In this document: piece after piece, positions 55,481-64,000 of the stretch
Numbering within the stretch: position 1 is the stretch's first letter
Layout: every line of letters begins with the position of its first letter
Origin: Limnanthes douglasii subsp. nivea
Lineage: Eukaryota; Streptophyta; Magnoliopsida; Brassicales; Limnanthaceae
Length of the DNA: 64,000 nucleotides
Reading direction: 5' to 3'
Assembly (NCBI GenBank): GCA_036936605.1
Contig: JAUPFV010000005.1
Coordinates: 151,777,195-151,841,194 of the forward strand
Notes under the pieces: model-generated
Databases searched by the model: none
What the model was told of the DNA's origin: nothing
What the model saw: only the letters and a program-made list of their open reading frames with translations
Position numbers and translations under genes: made by a program

Positions 55481-56017
55481 TCATTGTATTCGAAAAATAC
55501 CTACGTGGATGTAACATTGTGAGGTAACTGGAATTGATGATCCAATCACTCTCTCTACTCTACTTTCAGATTGTGATCCTACAACCTCTGAAAGTTTTGT
55601 CAAAGAAGAAAAATGGGGGAAGGAGATAAATGATAGTATTAATGAAATTGAAAGAAATAATACGTGAGAGCCGACTGATCTTTCGAAAGGGCACAAAACC
55701 ATTGGCGTAAAGTAGGTCTTCAAAATAAAACTAAATGAAAATGGTGAAGTTGACAAGTATAAGGCGCGTTTGGTAGCTAAGAGATATAAAAAACATGAGA
55801 TTGATTATATAGAAGTTTGTGCTCCTGTTGCAAGGCATGATACAATCAGATCGGTGATCCCATTGGCAACATATAATTCTTGGCCTATTTTTCACCTAGA
55901 TGTCAAAGTAGCATTTTAATGGAAACTTGGAGGAATATGTATTTGTAGAGTAACCTCCTTGTCATATTAAGATTGGAAATGAGCATAAAGTGTATAGATT
56001 AAAGAAAGCTCTTTATG
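55481..56017 (+). pseudogene. Copia-4 reverse transcriptase, first part
   Basis: Plus strand, mostly one frame with stops: DCDPTTSESFVKEEKWGKEIN, GHKTIGVK, NENGEVDKYKARLVAKRYKK, APVARHDTIRSVIPLA and FHLDVKVAF, all standard copia motifs. The frame is cut in the motif LKKALYGLKQAPR right after LKKALY, by the insertion at 56018. Confidence 0.85.
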
Positions 56018-56689
56018 AGAATTGATCATAAGAGAATTAAATCCTTTGAGGATTTTTCTCTTTTAAGAAAAAGAGCTATTTTCCAAGATTCGGGGTCAAA
56101 GGCACTTCACCCTTGAATCCTTACTTTTTTCTCCTTCTGAAGCCCTAATCGTAGGTCAATCTTCCCCTCCATTTTCTGTAATTAATATCTTTTATCAACC
56201 AGAATATCGATTCACTTAAAGAACTCGATGTCACCATCGCTGGTTATAAATTATCATTAAAAAATCTTACTTGGGTTTTGCAAAAATCAAAGAAATCTGA
56301 AGAAGAAATCAGAAGAATGAAAGTTAAATCAACTGATCTCTTACCTTGAAGACTTCTTAGGGTTTAAATACGGGGTTTCCCTGAATTGGGGATTTTGTCT
56401 CTTCTTATAGTATGAACCACAATCTAGTGGTTTTAAGAATGAGCAAATTTTTTCTTAATCAAGAGTAATCGATTTATCGAGAACAAGTGAAAATGACAAT
56501 TTATTTTCAATAAGAAATCAACCACACAAAACAAAATTAATTAAACAAGAAGATGAAACAGAAGATACGCGGTGATAAAGAAGATTCTTTACAATACGAA
56601 TCACAATTTCCCCCTCTACCTCTTAAGACTACCATTGAACAAGAGAAATGTACGAGTACGATGTCCTATAGAAATACAGACAAGAATCA

Positions 56690-57740
56690 TCAAACCTTCA
56701 TGGAGATTCAACACAAAATGTGAAATTCACTACCAATGATAACTTTAAATCAGTTATATTCCCGGCTAAAGATAAGTCTCGCTTGCTTTCCTCTGTTAGA
56801 TAAATTATTTTTGCTAAGTTCTCTCTCAGTAGACTTGCATTACATGGAATCAATGTCTTTCTAAATAAATTAAAACTCTATGGAATTTTCAAAATAAGTA
56901 TATCGGACAAATGACATATGTTTATCAAACTCAGTGAATTAGCTGGCTTTAAAAATCTTTGGAGAATGAATGATTGGTCCTTTGGATTCCATGAGATTTT
57001 TGAAATGGGATACCAATTTCACCAATAAAAAGAGTCATTAATTACCCCGGTTTGGATAACATTTCATAGGCTTCCTATCTATATGTATAACAAAGACACT
57101 GTTATGAACTTAGCTAATTCTATAGGAACTTCTTTAAATATGTGGCTCATAAAAACAATATCGTTAACTTCAACTGTTCCTAGGTTTGGATAGAAATCGA
57201 TATATCCAAGCCTCAAAACAGAAACTTTTGGACTTAATTTGAAGACAAATATCGTCAATGGTTAAATATAGTATATGGGAGCATGCCCTTATATTTCGGT
57301 GACTGTTACCATCTTAGCCATAACAACATTCAATGCAAAAAAAACCCCAAAAGACTCAACAAAAATTGTCTCCAACAATCATCCACAATCAAAAGTCCCA
57401 ATCAAACCATTTAAACGATGGATTCCGAAACCTAAGATAAAGTCCATTATCATTAAAGGAAATTCAAATAAAATCAATAATCACAACCCTGCTCAAATCA
57501 ACAATATCATGAGTAACACTAACACTGTTGAACAAACATGAGTTAATAATGTGTTTTTTGATGATATAAATTCACCACAAATGAAAATAAAATCTCTTGA
57601 TAAAATAAACTTAGAAAGTTATAGAAGACTTAAACTATATTGACCTTGGAAACAAATTTAGATGCATTTAGGATTCATTTGATGATGATCCTGATTTGTC
57701 CTCTCTACAAATTTTATTTTCATAGGATCCTTCCAATATC
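56690..57740 (+). pseudogene. LINE ORF1 relic (DUF4283 + zinc knuckle)
   Basis: Blocks in several frames: FKSVIFPAKDKSRLLSSV, LHGINVFLNKLKLYGIFKI, MNDWSFGFHEIFEM, ITFHRLPIYMYNKDTVMNLA, VWIEIDISKP and CxxxxHLSHNNIQCKK. The order matches DUF4283 plus the CCHC_4 knuckle of the 4-1497 protein. The two ORF1s are related but distinct. Stops are frequent. Confidence 0.78.
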
Positions 57741-58038
57741 TCCAATCCAAAAAGAATTATAAACATTAAGAACAAAAATTAAAATTCAGTAGCAAAGAGC
57801 TAAATAAAGTCAATTAGGTTTGGGTTATTTAGTTTGAATTTTCCAATTCTTCATTATGGTTGATTAATTATCTTGTCTTTGTTCAAATTACTGCTTGCTG
57901 GTTTTTTGTTTTTTATTTTTTTACAGATTTTTTCTTGTAATAGAAGAAATTTCAGAGCCATAATTAGTGTTTCTGTTATTGAAGGCCATTGACGGATGTT
58001 ATCTTGATTCACGATCTCCTAAATTAAAAATCAAGACA

Positions 58039-58330
58039 ATGACAAATCTGAGTTTTCTTTTAGTGCAACTCCTCTGGTTATGGCTATTATGGAATCTCGA
58101 TCCATAATCATGCTCTTTTTATGGAGGTGGTGATGCTTCTGGAACAATAGGTGAAGTTTGTAGTTATGGAATTTTTTATAATCAAGCGTGTGGGTCTTAC
58201 TCACCAACACTAAGCTCTACATTATTCAACAATGGGTTAAGATATGGTGCTTGCTTTGAACTTAAATGTGTCTTTGACCCCATATGGTGTCTCCTTGGCT
58301 CTCTTGTTGTCACTGCAAAGTTGTGTCTTT
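58039..58330 (+). pseudogene. Alpha-expansin N-terminal fragment
   Basis: From ATG at 58039 a hydrophobic signal-like leader (LSFLLVQLLWLWLLWN) is followed, after one in-frame stop, by [47 protein letters not shown] and a DPxWCxxGS block. These correspond in order to the conserved start of plant alpha-expansins (FYGGxDASGTMGGACGYG, ALSTALFNNG, CGACFExKC, WCxPGS). One conserved Cys (SCGAC) is Tyr here. Similarity ends near VVTAKLC; the C-terminal half, including the cellulose-binding-like domain, is absent. Expansins loosen cell walls. This copy cannot encode a working protein. Confidence 0.85.
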
Positions 58331-58870
58331 CAATATTTCTCTGGTCGGTTGGTCTTTTGGACATTCTTATGTTCGAAGTCCGTTTATGTTCTAAAAATTA
58401 AATCTTTAGATAAACATATATAAATATTTGAATCTTAATAGTGAAAAAATAATATATTTCATTACTAACATGTCAACCATGCTTAATTCATGTCTTAAAA
58501 ATTTTAAACATTTTTTGCAGATACATGTGAATCAACAAAAAAATAAAGTAATCAAACAAATACAGATTTAGGGAAAAAAGCTTAAGGAGAGAAGAACCAT
58601 CAATAACTAACAATAAATAAAAGAACTGATAAATTCTCATCTATATCAAGCTTAATCAATATTATGATCAATCATATAAAGTTCAAACAGAAATCTCTTT
58701 CCAAACCTTATGGAAAGTAGCATTTTCTATTATGAGCTCAATATATAACTTATGTCAAATAGTTGTATGCAATTAAATCTAAAAAACTATTGTTTCAAAC
58801 AAATGTAACCCAATAGCCTTGGGTGTTTTTGCATCCAATGGATTTAATTTTTGATAAATAAATAAATAGA
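58331..58870. other. 3' part of the LINE-type insertion, unassigned
   Basis: AT-rich, no coding similarity; it ends in an ATAAATAAATAAATA tail. It may be a 3' untranslated region of the expansin source or of the LINE. Confidence 0.4.
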
Positions 58871-58883
58871 AAAGTTCTTCATT

Positions 58884-59990
58884 GCTTAAAATAAGCTCCA
58901 CGATTTTGGTATAGTCGAATTAAGGCTTATTTTTTGAAAGAAGGCTTTCACAAATGTATGTATTAGCACACACTTATTGTTAAGATTTGAGATAATGGGA
59001 AACTTCTCATTGTTTGCTTATATGTAGATGATCTCATACTTATTGGAAATAATGATGCCATTTTTAAAGAATTAAAAAAATCCATGATGATTGAATTTGA
59101 AATGTCTGATCTTGGTATGATGCATTATTTCCTTGGCATAAAAGTAGTACGATCAACTAATGAGACCTTTATGCCTCAAAATAAATATGTGCAAGATATT
59201 CTGGACATGTTTCAAAATTTCAATGTTGTAAGCACTCCAATTGAGTTTAGCTTCAAGTTAAATAAATATCATGAATAAAATAAGGTGAGCATCACACTTT
59301 ATAAGAAAATTGTTGGCAGTTTGATATATTTAACTATAAAAAGAACAAACATAATATATTATGTGAGCTTAATAAGTAGATATATGGAGGATCCAACATA
59401 AATAAATTTGTTGGCTGCCAAGAGAATCCTTCGTTACTGGCAAGGACTAGAGATTTTGGGCCATTCTACAGGAAGGGTGAAACGTTAGACCTATTTGGGT
59501 TTATTGACATTAATTATGGAGGAGATCAAGATGATTGAAGGAGCACTTCAACCTGTGTTTTTATGTTGGGCACAAGTGCTATTTTATGGTCCTCTAAGAA
59601 GCAACAAATTATCACATTAACAACTACAAAAGCTGCAACAACTTGTAATTGTCAAGGTGTTCCAGTTGAGAAGAATTCTTGAAGAAATGTAGTTCAAGCA
59701 ATTGGAAGCTACTATAGTTTTTTTATAGTAGCTCATCAATCAAAATCTTCAAGAATCCTCTACTACATGGAAAAAGCAAGCATACTGATGTGAAATATAG
59801 TTTTTTTAAGAGATCTTAGTGTTGACGGAATAATAAAACTGGTTTAATATCGAAGTAAAGAACAAGTTGTAGATAGACAAACCAAGCCTCTCAAGTTGGC
59901 TACATTTATGAAGTTGCGTGGTCTACTAGGAGTTTCTTCACGTGTTTCTCTAAAATAGGTTTTTGTAGAGGGTTAATTCTTTTTTTAAAA
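58884..59990 (+). pseudogene. Copia-4 reverse transcriptase second part and RNase H
   Basis: Resumes with CLKxAPRFWYSRIKAYF, then LYVDDLILIGN with the catalytic YVDD intact (about 59020-59050), EFEMSDLGMMHYFLGIKV and KYVQDILDMF. About 59290-59480 has YKKIVGSLIYL, YMEDPT and AAKRILRYWQG. RNase H remnants (SILWSSKKQQI, TTTKAATT) follow to about 59650, and DVKY/VDRQTKPL near 59790-59900. The frame 59084-59278 is the longest clean piece. Confidence 0.85.
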
Positions 59991-60022
59991 TTGATATATG
60001 CAGATTTTAGTTCAAGGGAGAG

Positions 60023-60216
60023 TGTTAATGTTTCAATTTTTTTTATTTTATTGAAAGTACTTTAGTGGGTTAGACCAAGTCTATGTGTATTAACTGCCAT
60101 TGAAATCCCTTTAGTGGGTTTGATAAAAAAACTTTAGGAATTCTTTGTTTGGCTTTATGATTTTTGTATTAGTGTGTAAAGCCTATTTATAGGTTGTTTA
60201 TTTTATCAATTCAACA
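60023..60216 (+). repeat. Copia-4 3' LTR
   Basis: TGTTAATG to ATTCAACA, with TTTAGTGGGTTAGACC once where the left LTR has it twice. Confidence 0.8.
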
Positions 60217-60299
60217 AATTAAGATAATAATGATGTGGGATACAAACATATTAAAAATGGCTATATATATGATAACTTCATCTCTCAAACTCGTGATGG

Positions 60300-61575
60300 C
60301 TTAGTGGAAAGCATAACAAGTTTGTCAAGAAAAAAAACCCATGTGGGTGTTTGTGAAAGCTTCACAAGCTACCTTCAATTTTCAAATGGTCCTCAAATGA
60401 TCTTCTTCAAACGATTTTCAAACGACATTCAAACGTCATCTTCTTCATATTTTTAAACAATTTCTTCTTCACATCTTCTTCACGCATATTTTTCTTCATA
60501 TTTTCTCAGCCACTATTCTTGATCTAAAATGTAAATATCTAATGTCAAATCTTCACTACAAAATTCCCGATTTTCACTTTTTAATTTTTAGTACCGAATT
60601 CCAATTCAAATCTCAAATCATAAATCTCAAATCCCCAAATTCCAAACGTGAAACAAAATCTAAATGACAAACGATACTAAACACCAAATACCAAAACAAA
60701 ATCCAAATGATAATCGTTAATATGTGTACGTGTCAAACAAAGTCCAAATGTCAAACGAAATCCAAGTGCCAAATGAAATATAAACGCCAGATACCCAAAC
60801 AAAATCCAAAGAAAAAAATGTCGATCTAAGCAAACGTTTGACCTAATCCAAACGTCCAACAAAATCTAAACAAATATCGAACATCAAAATCTAATAAAAT
60901 TCGAACGAAAAACTTCGATCTAAACAAATACAGACGAAATACAAACATCAAACACAATCTAAATATCGAACAAAATTCAAACAAAAAACACCGATCTAAG
61001 CAAAAATTAGACATAATTCAAACATAAAATAAATTATAAACACCCAAAACGAAATCAAAACGAAATTCAAATTCCAAATCCAAAACTAAATCCAATAGTA
61101 AATCAAAATCAAAATCAAAATCAAAATCAAAATCAAAATCAAAATCAAAATCAAAATCAAAATCAAAATCAAAATCAAAATCAAAATCAAAATCAAAATC
61201 AAAATCAAAATCAAAATCAAAATCAAAATCAAAATCAAACTGAATCAACGATTTTACCAATAAAATGTTGCAGTGTTCCAGTAGCAATTTCTTCCAAACT
61301 GTAGCACTAAATCATAATCCAGTCAGTTGGATTGAAGGATTAGATGTGCTGAATACACTGTCTGAAATTCTAGAAAAAATTGATACTGTTTGCCTCTCAA
61401 TCAGGTCTGTTGATAGTGGTTGCACACCACATATCCGAAAACCGAACATTTTCTCTCTTTCAGCGAACAACTAAAACAACTTCCTGCCTACACAATGGAA
61501 GATACCAAAATCTAAACTCAATATCGAAACCTATTATGTGATACCATGTACAAAAAGATAGACAAAGAAATACAT
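60300..61575 (-). mobile_element. Second copy of the mini copia derivative, ends unclear
   Basis: 60400-61560 follows the interior of 8159-9805: TCTTCTTC-rich part, CAAAT filler, ATTTTACCAATAAAA, CAAACTGTAGCAC, then GTGATACCATGTAC near 61538-61551, the decayed primer site and LTR start (GCTCTGATACCATGTAG in the other copy). LTR limits and target duplication could not be set. Confidence 0.65.
61105..61236. repeat. (AAAATC) x 22 perfect hexamer repeat
   Basis: 132 bp without interruption. On the minus strand it reads as alternating Asp-Phe codons, giving a spurious 89-codon frame. It sits in the CAAA-rich filler of the mini copia derivative. Confidence 0.95.
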
Positions 61576-62340
61576 CTAGAGTTTTATTATTTAGAAAAAT
61601 AAGTAAAATAGAGAAAAATGTCTCTATATACATAAATATAGTGACACCAATAATAAATTGAATAATATAGATGTATAATACAAACATAATATAAAAAAAC
61701 TATATACGTTAACATCAACAATTTCAATGGATGAAAAAAATGAACACTTACTCTATAAAAAAGAAAAATAATAAAACCAAACTTCAACCTGTCTAAAAAA
61801 ATGCAATAATAATAATATTTCGATACCTAAACTAATTAAATAATAATAAAATATTTCCGAATAAACATGGTAATCAAGATTACTTTTAACATTTTACAAA
61901 AAGTAAAAATATCGTCTTCCAAAAATTTGTGCATCGTAACTTTTGTTTTACTGTCTCAACCCCTATTTTATAAAAAATAAACATGAAAGAAAAGATGAAG
62001 ACAAATACAAAACAAAGGTATAATAAGATTTACGGCTTACTATGTGTTTAAGGTAGTGCAATTAAATTTATAGAATCGCTAAAAAACTAGCCAAAATTAC
62101 TCATGAAGTAACATAAAACATAAAAAAAATAGAATTTTAAAGGTTTTGAAAGGGTTTTAATGTATTACAGTTTTCTATAAAATGTAAATAGTAGTACAAA
62201 ATTGAATGCTAAGTTTTTTTTTAAAAAAAAATCAATAAATAATTTTTTTATAAATATTTAAAAATTTAAAAATACAACTCCACGGAGTAGTTTTGGCTAT
62301 TTTTTTAGCAATTCCCTTATACTTATGAACCAAAGAAGCA
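61576..62340. other. AT-rich intergenic DNA, nothing recognised
   Basis: A/T-rich with homopolymer runs; no gene, LTR or TIR seen. Confidence 0.4.
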
Positions 62341-62374
62341 TACAGAGAAAGTAATGTATATGGATATAATAATT

Positions 62375-62515
62375 ACACAACCTATTATAACGTAATTTTG
62401 CACCCAACTATTATAATGTTTGTGTAGTTTTGCACCCAACTACACAACCTATTATAACATTTGTATATGGATAATCCACAACCTATTATAACGTAATTTT
62501 TCACCCAACTACACA
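62375..62515. repeat. Imperfect tandem repeat ACAACCTATTATAACGTAATTTTG
   Basis: The word ACAACCTATTATAAC(G/A) occurs near 62378, 62444 and 62481, alternating with TTTTGCACCCAACTA near 62395, 62431 and 62501 (one with TTTTTCACCC). This looks like a degenerate short array or MITE remnant. Confidence 0.6.
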
Positions 62516-63200
62516 AATGTTTACTTTCAGAGCTAAAAATATATACTTCCAAATTGTTAATATAAATATAAATACCATTTTACCATCTACTTTACCATAT
62601 CAATATTTAAACTTATTAGTAGTTTTTTATTGGGTAAGTAATTGTTTTTAAGCTAAAAGAATTTTATTTATTTAACTAAAGAAATGGCCCAGGCCTTACA
62701 AGGAAACGTTATAGATTTTAACGTTTTACAATAAGGCAACAAAAGTGGCGCCTTCGAAAAAAATAAATTTTTCGTTTCCCTCCTTGGATTTTCAGAACCA
62801 GAGCTAGGTTGATGTGAGTTACTCCAGCTTCGCTGCTCTTAAGGCTTGAGGATCTGAAAGCAAAACTAACAGGACATGAGCCTGCATGGATTGTTTCGAT
62901 GGTTTCTGGATTTCTTAAAGCAAGACTAGAGAAGATTCTTCGATTTCAACTACAATTGGGTTTAGATAAAACGTTTCAATCATTTCAATTCATTGGGTGA
63001 ATTCTGAGATTTGGTATTGCGAATTCAGAATTGAGACTTCTTCAGCTTGAGCATCAACTATTTTTATTCCAGAGTGGATTTTTTAGAATCTCTATCATTT
63101 ATTCAGTGGTTTTGGAATCGCCGTATTGGATTATTAAGAGTTTTCTTTCTTTTTTTCATACTTCTTGATCTTCTTTTCTTCATTCATTAGCAAGGAGACA
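62516..63200. other. Unassigned, possibly promoter and leader of the right-edge candidate gene
   Basis: Less AT-rich from about 62740 on. No recognised coding sequence. If 63212 is a real start, this would be its upstream region. Confidence 0.3.
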
Positions 63201-63211
63201 GAGAGTTGTAG

Positions 63212-63943
63212 ATGTCTTTGAATGTGCCTCTGGTTTTGGAGTTTCTGAAAAACAGAGAAGGTAAGTCATTACTCAACTCTAATATAGCCAATTTGAAGGC
63301 CTTCTAATATAGTCAATCTGTATTTTACATCTAAGAGTCCATCGAGCAAGCCAGTATGCTGCTCGATTTTTTTTTCCTCTAAAGATGTGATGAAAAATCA
63401 TGTTATTAGTAATTAGAGATCTAATACTATGCATGATAGATTCTAGGTGTTTAGGATAATTTTTAGATGCAATGAGAGAGACTAACATTTCAGAATCTGT
63501 TTATATGTCTACATCCCTTAATCCTTTGATTTTGCATATTTGTAGGCCATTATGCAATGCTTGAGCTTCTGCTTTAATGGGTAATTAATTTTTTTATTTG
63601 ACAAAAAATAGATAAATCATCATTACTATGCAAATAATTATAACGGTTAGTTCACCAAAAGAAGAAGCAAACTTTAATTACTTAGTGTATATTTCTAAAT
63701 ATTTTGGATATAAATGCAGTTTACACTTTTATTAGGCTTTCATAGTGAAAAAACTTGGTTATTTCCAAATGGCTGATATAATTAATGATGATGACACCAA
63801 TTTTAACAACTATCGTACTTTCTCCAGTTGATAGCTCCCAAGAACGACAAAAAAACAGGAAAATGAAAACCACAAAAGAATACTCTTCATCTTCTTCTCA
63901 TGATGAAATTTTATCTTTTGGCAATGAATTTTTTTCTCCATAA
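63212..63943 (+). CDS. Weak two-exon gene candidate at the right edge
   Basis: ATG at 63212 begins MSLNVPLVLEFLKNRE, followed by a consensus splice donor AAG|GTAAGT at 63261. A possible acceptor (CTTTCTCCAG, ending 63827) would join in phase to a Ser/Lys-rich segment with DSSQERQKNRKMKTTKEYSS and a stop at 63941-63943. The same frame then continues with an acidic stretch to the window end, so the stop may be a mutation. The 567-bp intron would contain an antisense LINE RNase H relic. I do not recognise a family, and the model rests only on splice signals and phase. Confidence 0.22.
63275..63600 (-). pseudogene. LINE-type RNase H (RVT_3) relic
   Basis: Minus-strand frame (63600-63279, one internal stop) contains AEAQALHNGLQICKIKGL, TDSEMLVSLIASKNYP and HIFRGKKNRAAYWLARW. 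These match the plant RVT_3 RNase H found at the end of LINE ORF2: the Glu of AEA, the Asp of TDS and the HxxRExNxxADxLA block (partly changed). The rest of the LINE is absent. Confidence 0.82.
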
Positions 63944-64000
63944 TAGTTTGAACGTACTGGAGATGAAGATGACCTAAATAAAGACAAAGTTATGTTCGTG

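Larger units (their letters stand above)
56018..58870 (+). mobile_element. LINE-type insertion carrying an expansin fragment
   Basis: The insertion splits Copia-4 reverse transcriptase. The target word AAAGCTCTTTATG (56005-56017) recurs as AAAGTTCTTCATT (58871-58883), a 13-bp duplication with three differences, and the right copy continues the pol frame. The right end has a (TAAA)n-like tail (58853-58869), as expected for LINE retrotransposition. The left two thirds hold LINE ORF1 sequence (DUF4283) and the right part an alpha-expansin fragment. No ORF2 is present, so mobilisation in trans or template switching is likely. Confidence 0.75.
52657..60216 (+). mobile_element. Copia-4: Ty1/copia element split by a LINE-type insertion
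   Basis: LTRs are 52657-52910 (254 bp) and 60023-60216 (194 bp), TGTTAA...CTAACA/CAACA. The left one carries a 58-bp tandem duplication that accounts for the size difference. Flanks are AAATA and AATTA (4/5). A purine tract AAGGGAGAG precedes the 3' LTR. Gag, protease, integrase, reverse transcriptase and RNase H blocks follow in copia order, in many broken frames. A second LTR-like block (53068-53222) with its own purine tract and primer site sits right after the left LTR, so the 5' end is composite. Confidence 0.8.

Noticed and set aside
61018..61287. 89-codon minus-strand frame made of alternating Asp and Phe
   Set aside because: It is a translation of the AAAATC microsatellite and has no start context or family.
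1..64000. A new defence or metabolic gene system
   Set aside because: Apart from the weak right-edge candidate, recognisable coding sequence traces to retrotransposon domains or to the expansin fragment; nothing forms an operon-like or co-functional set.

Overview
The window is nuclear DNA from a flowering plant, probably a eudicot. The evidence is strongly AT-rich sequence, Ty1/copia and Ty3/gypsy LTR retrotransposons primed by initiator tRNA-Met (TGGTATCAGAGC-type sites), plant LINEs with a DUF4283 plus zinc-knuckle ORF1, a hAT-type MITE, and an alpha-expansin fragment. I could not identify the species. No clear intact cellular gene is present; only a weak two-exon candidate sits at the right edge. 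Most of the window is transposable elements nested inside one another and decayed to different degrees.

Layout. 1-1.6 kb: an open LINE ORF1 (minus strand). 1.6-2.6 kb: a short non-autonomous gypsy-like element with a duplicated primer-binding site. 3.2-6.1 kb: a nested hairpin, a GGTTCGG-rich hAT-like stretch and a complete 668-bp hAT MITE with a perfect 8-bp target duplication. 7.0-8.0 kb: a LINE 3' end and a copia LTR. 8.16-9.81 kb: a complete short copia deletion derivative with target duplication CTTTG. 10-16.4 kb: two decayed LINEs (minus) separated by a gypsy LTR-gag fragment. 17.6-30.1 kb: a three-level nest. Copia-1 (plus) is split by Copia-2 (minus, 20916-28728), which is itself split by a 2.0-kb composite mini-element (22968-25000) that has inverted internal copies, inverted terminal LTRs and a perfect AGAAC target duplication. 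30.1-33.9 kb: a second mini gypsy-like copy, then about 2 kb of degenerate GCAACCA-rich repeat. 33.9-39.3 kb: decayed Gypsy-1 (minus). 40.3-42.3 kb: another mini gypsy-like family in an LTR-internal-LTR-internal arrangement. 42.8-51.7 kb: Copia-3 (minus), lacking reverse transcriptase, whose 5' LTR is split by Gypsy-2 (plus, 46685-51614, target duplication AAAAC). Gypsy-2 is the best-preserved element here, with one long frame broken by only three stop codons. 52.7-60.2 kb: Copia-4 (plus), whose reverse transcriptase is split by a LINE-type insertion (56.0-58.9 kb) carrying the N-terminal half of an alpha-expansin. 60.3-61.6 kb: a relative of the 8.2-kb copia derivative, with a 22-unit AAAATC repeat. 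62.3-64 kb: short repeats, a LINE RNase H relic and a weak two-exon gene candidate.

The genes do not form a pathway. The parts (gag, protease, integrase, reverse transcriptase, RNase H, endonuclease) are those of retrotransposition, nearly all with stops or frameshifts. I found no convincing evidence of a new biological system. The observations most worth following are the inverted composite mini-element, the expansin fragment inside a LINE-type insertion, the near-intact Gypsy-2, and the unexplained GCAACCA-rich array. All calls come from reading the sequence and translations by eye; no database search was run.
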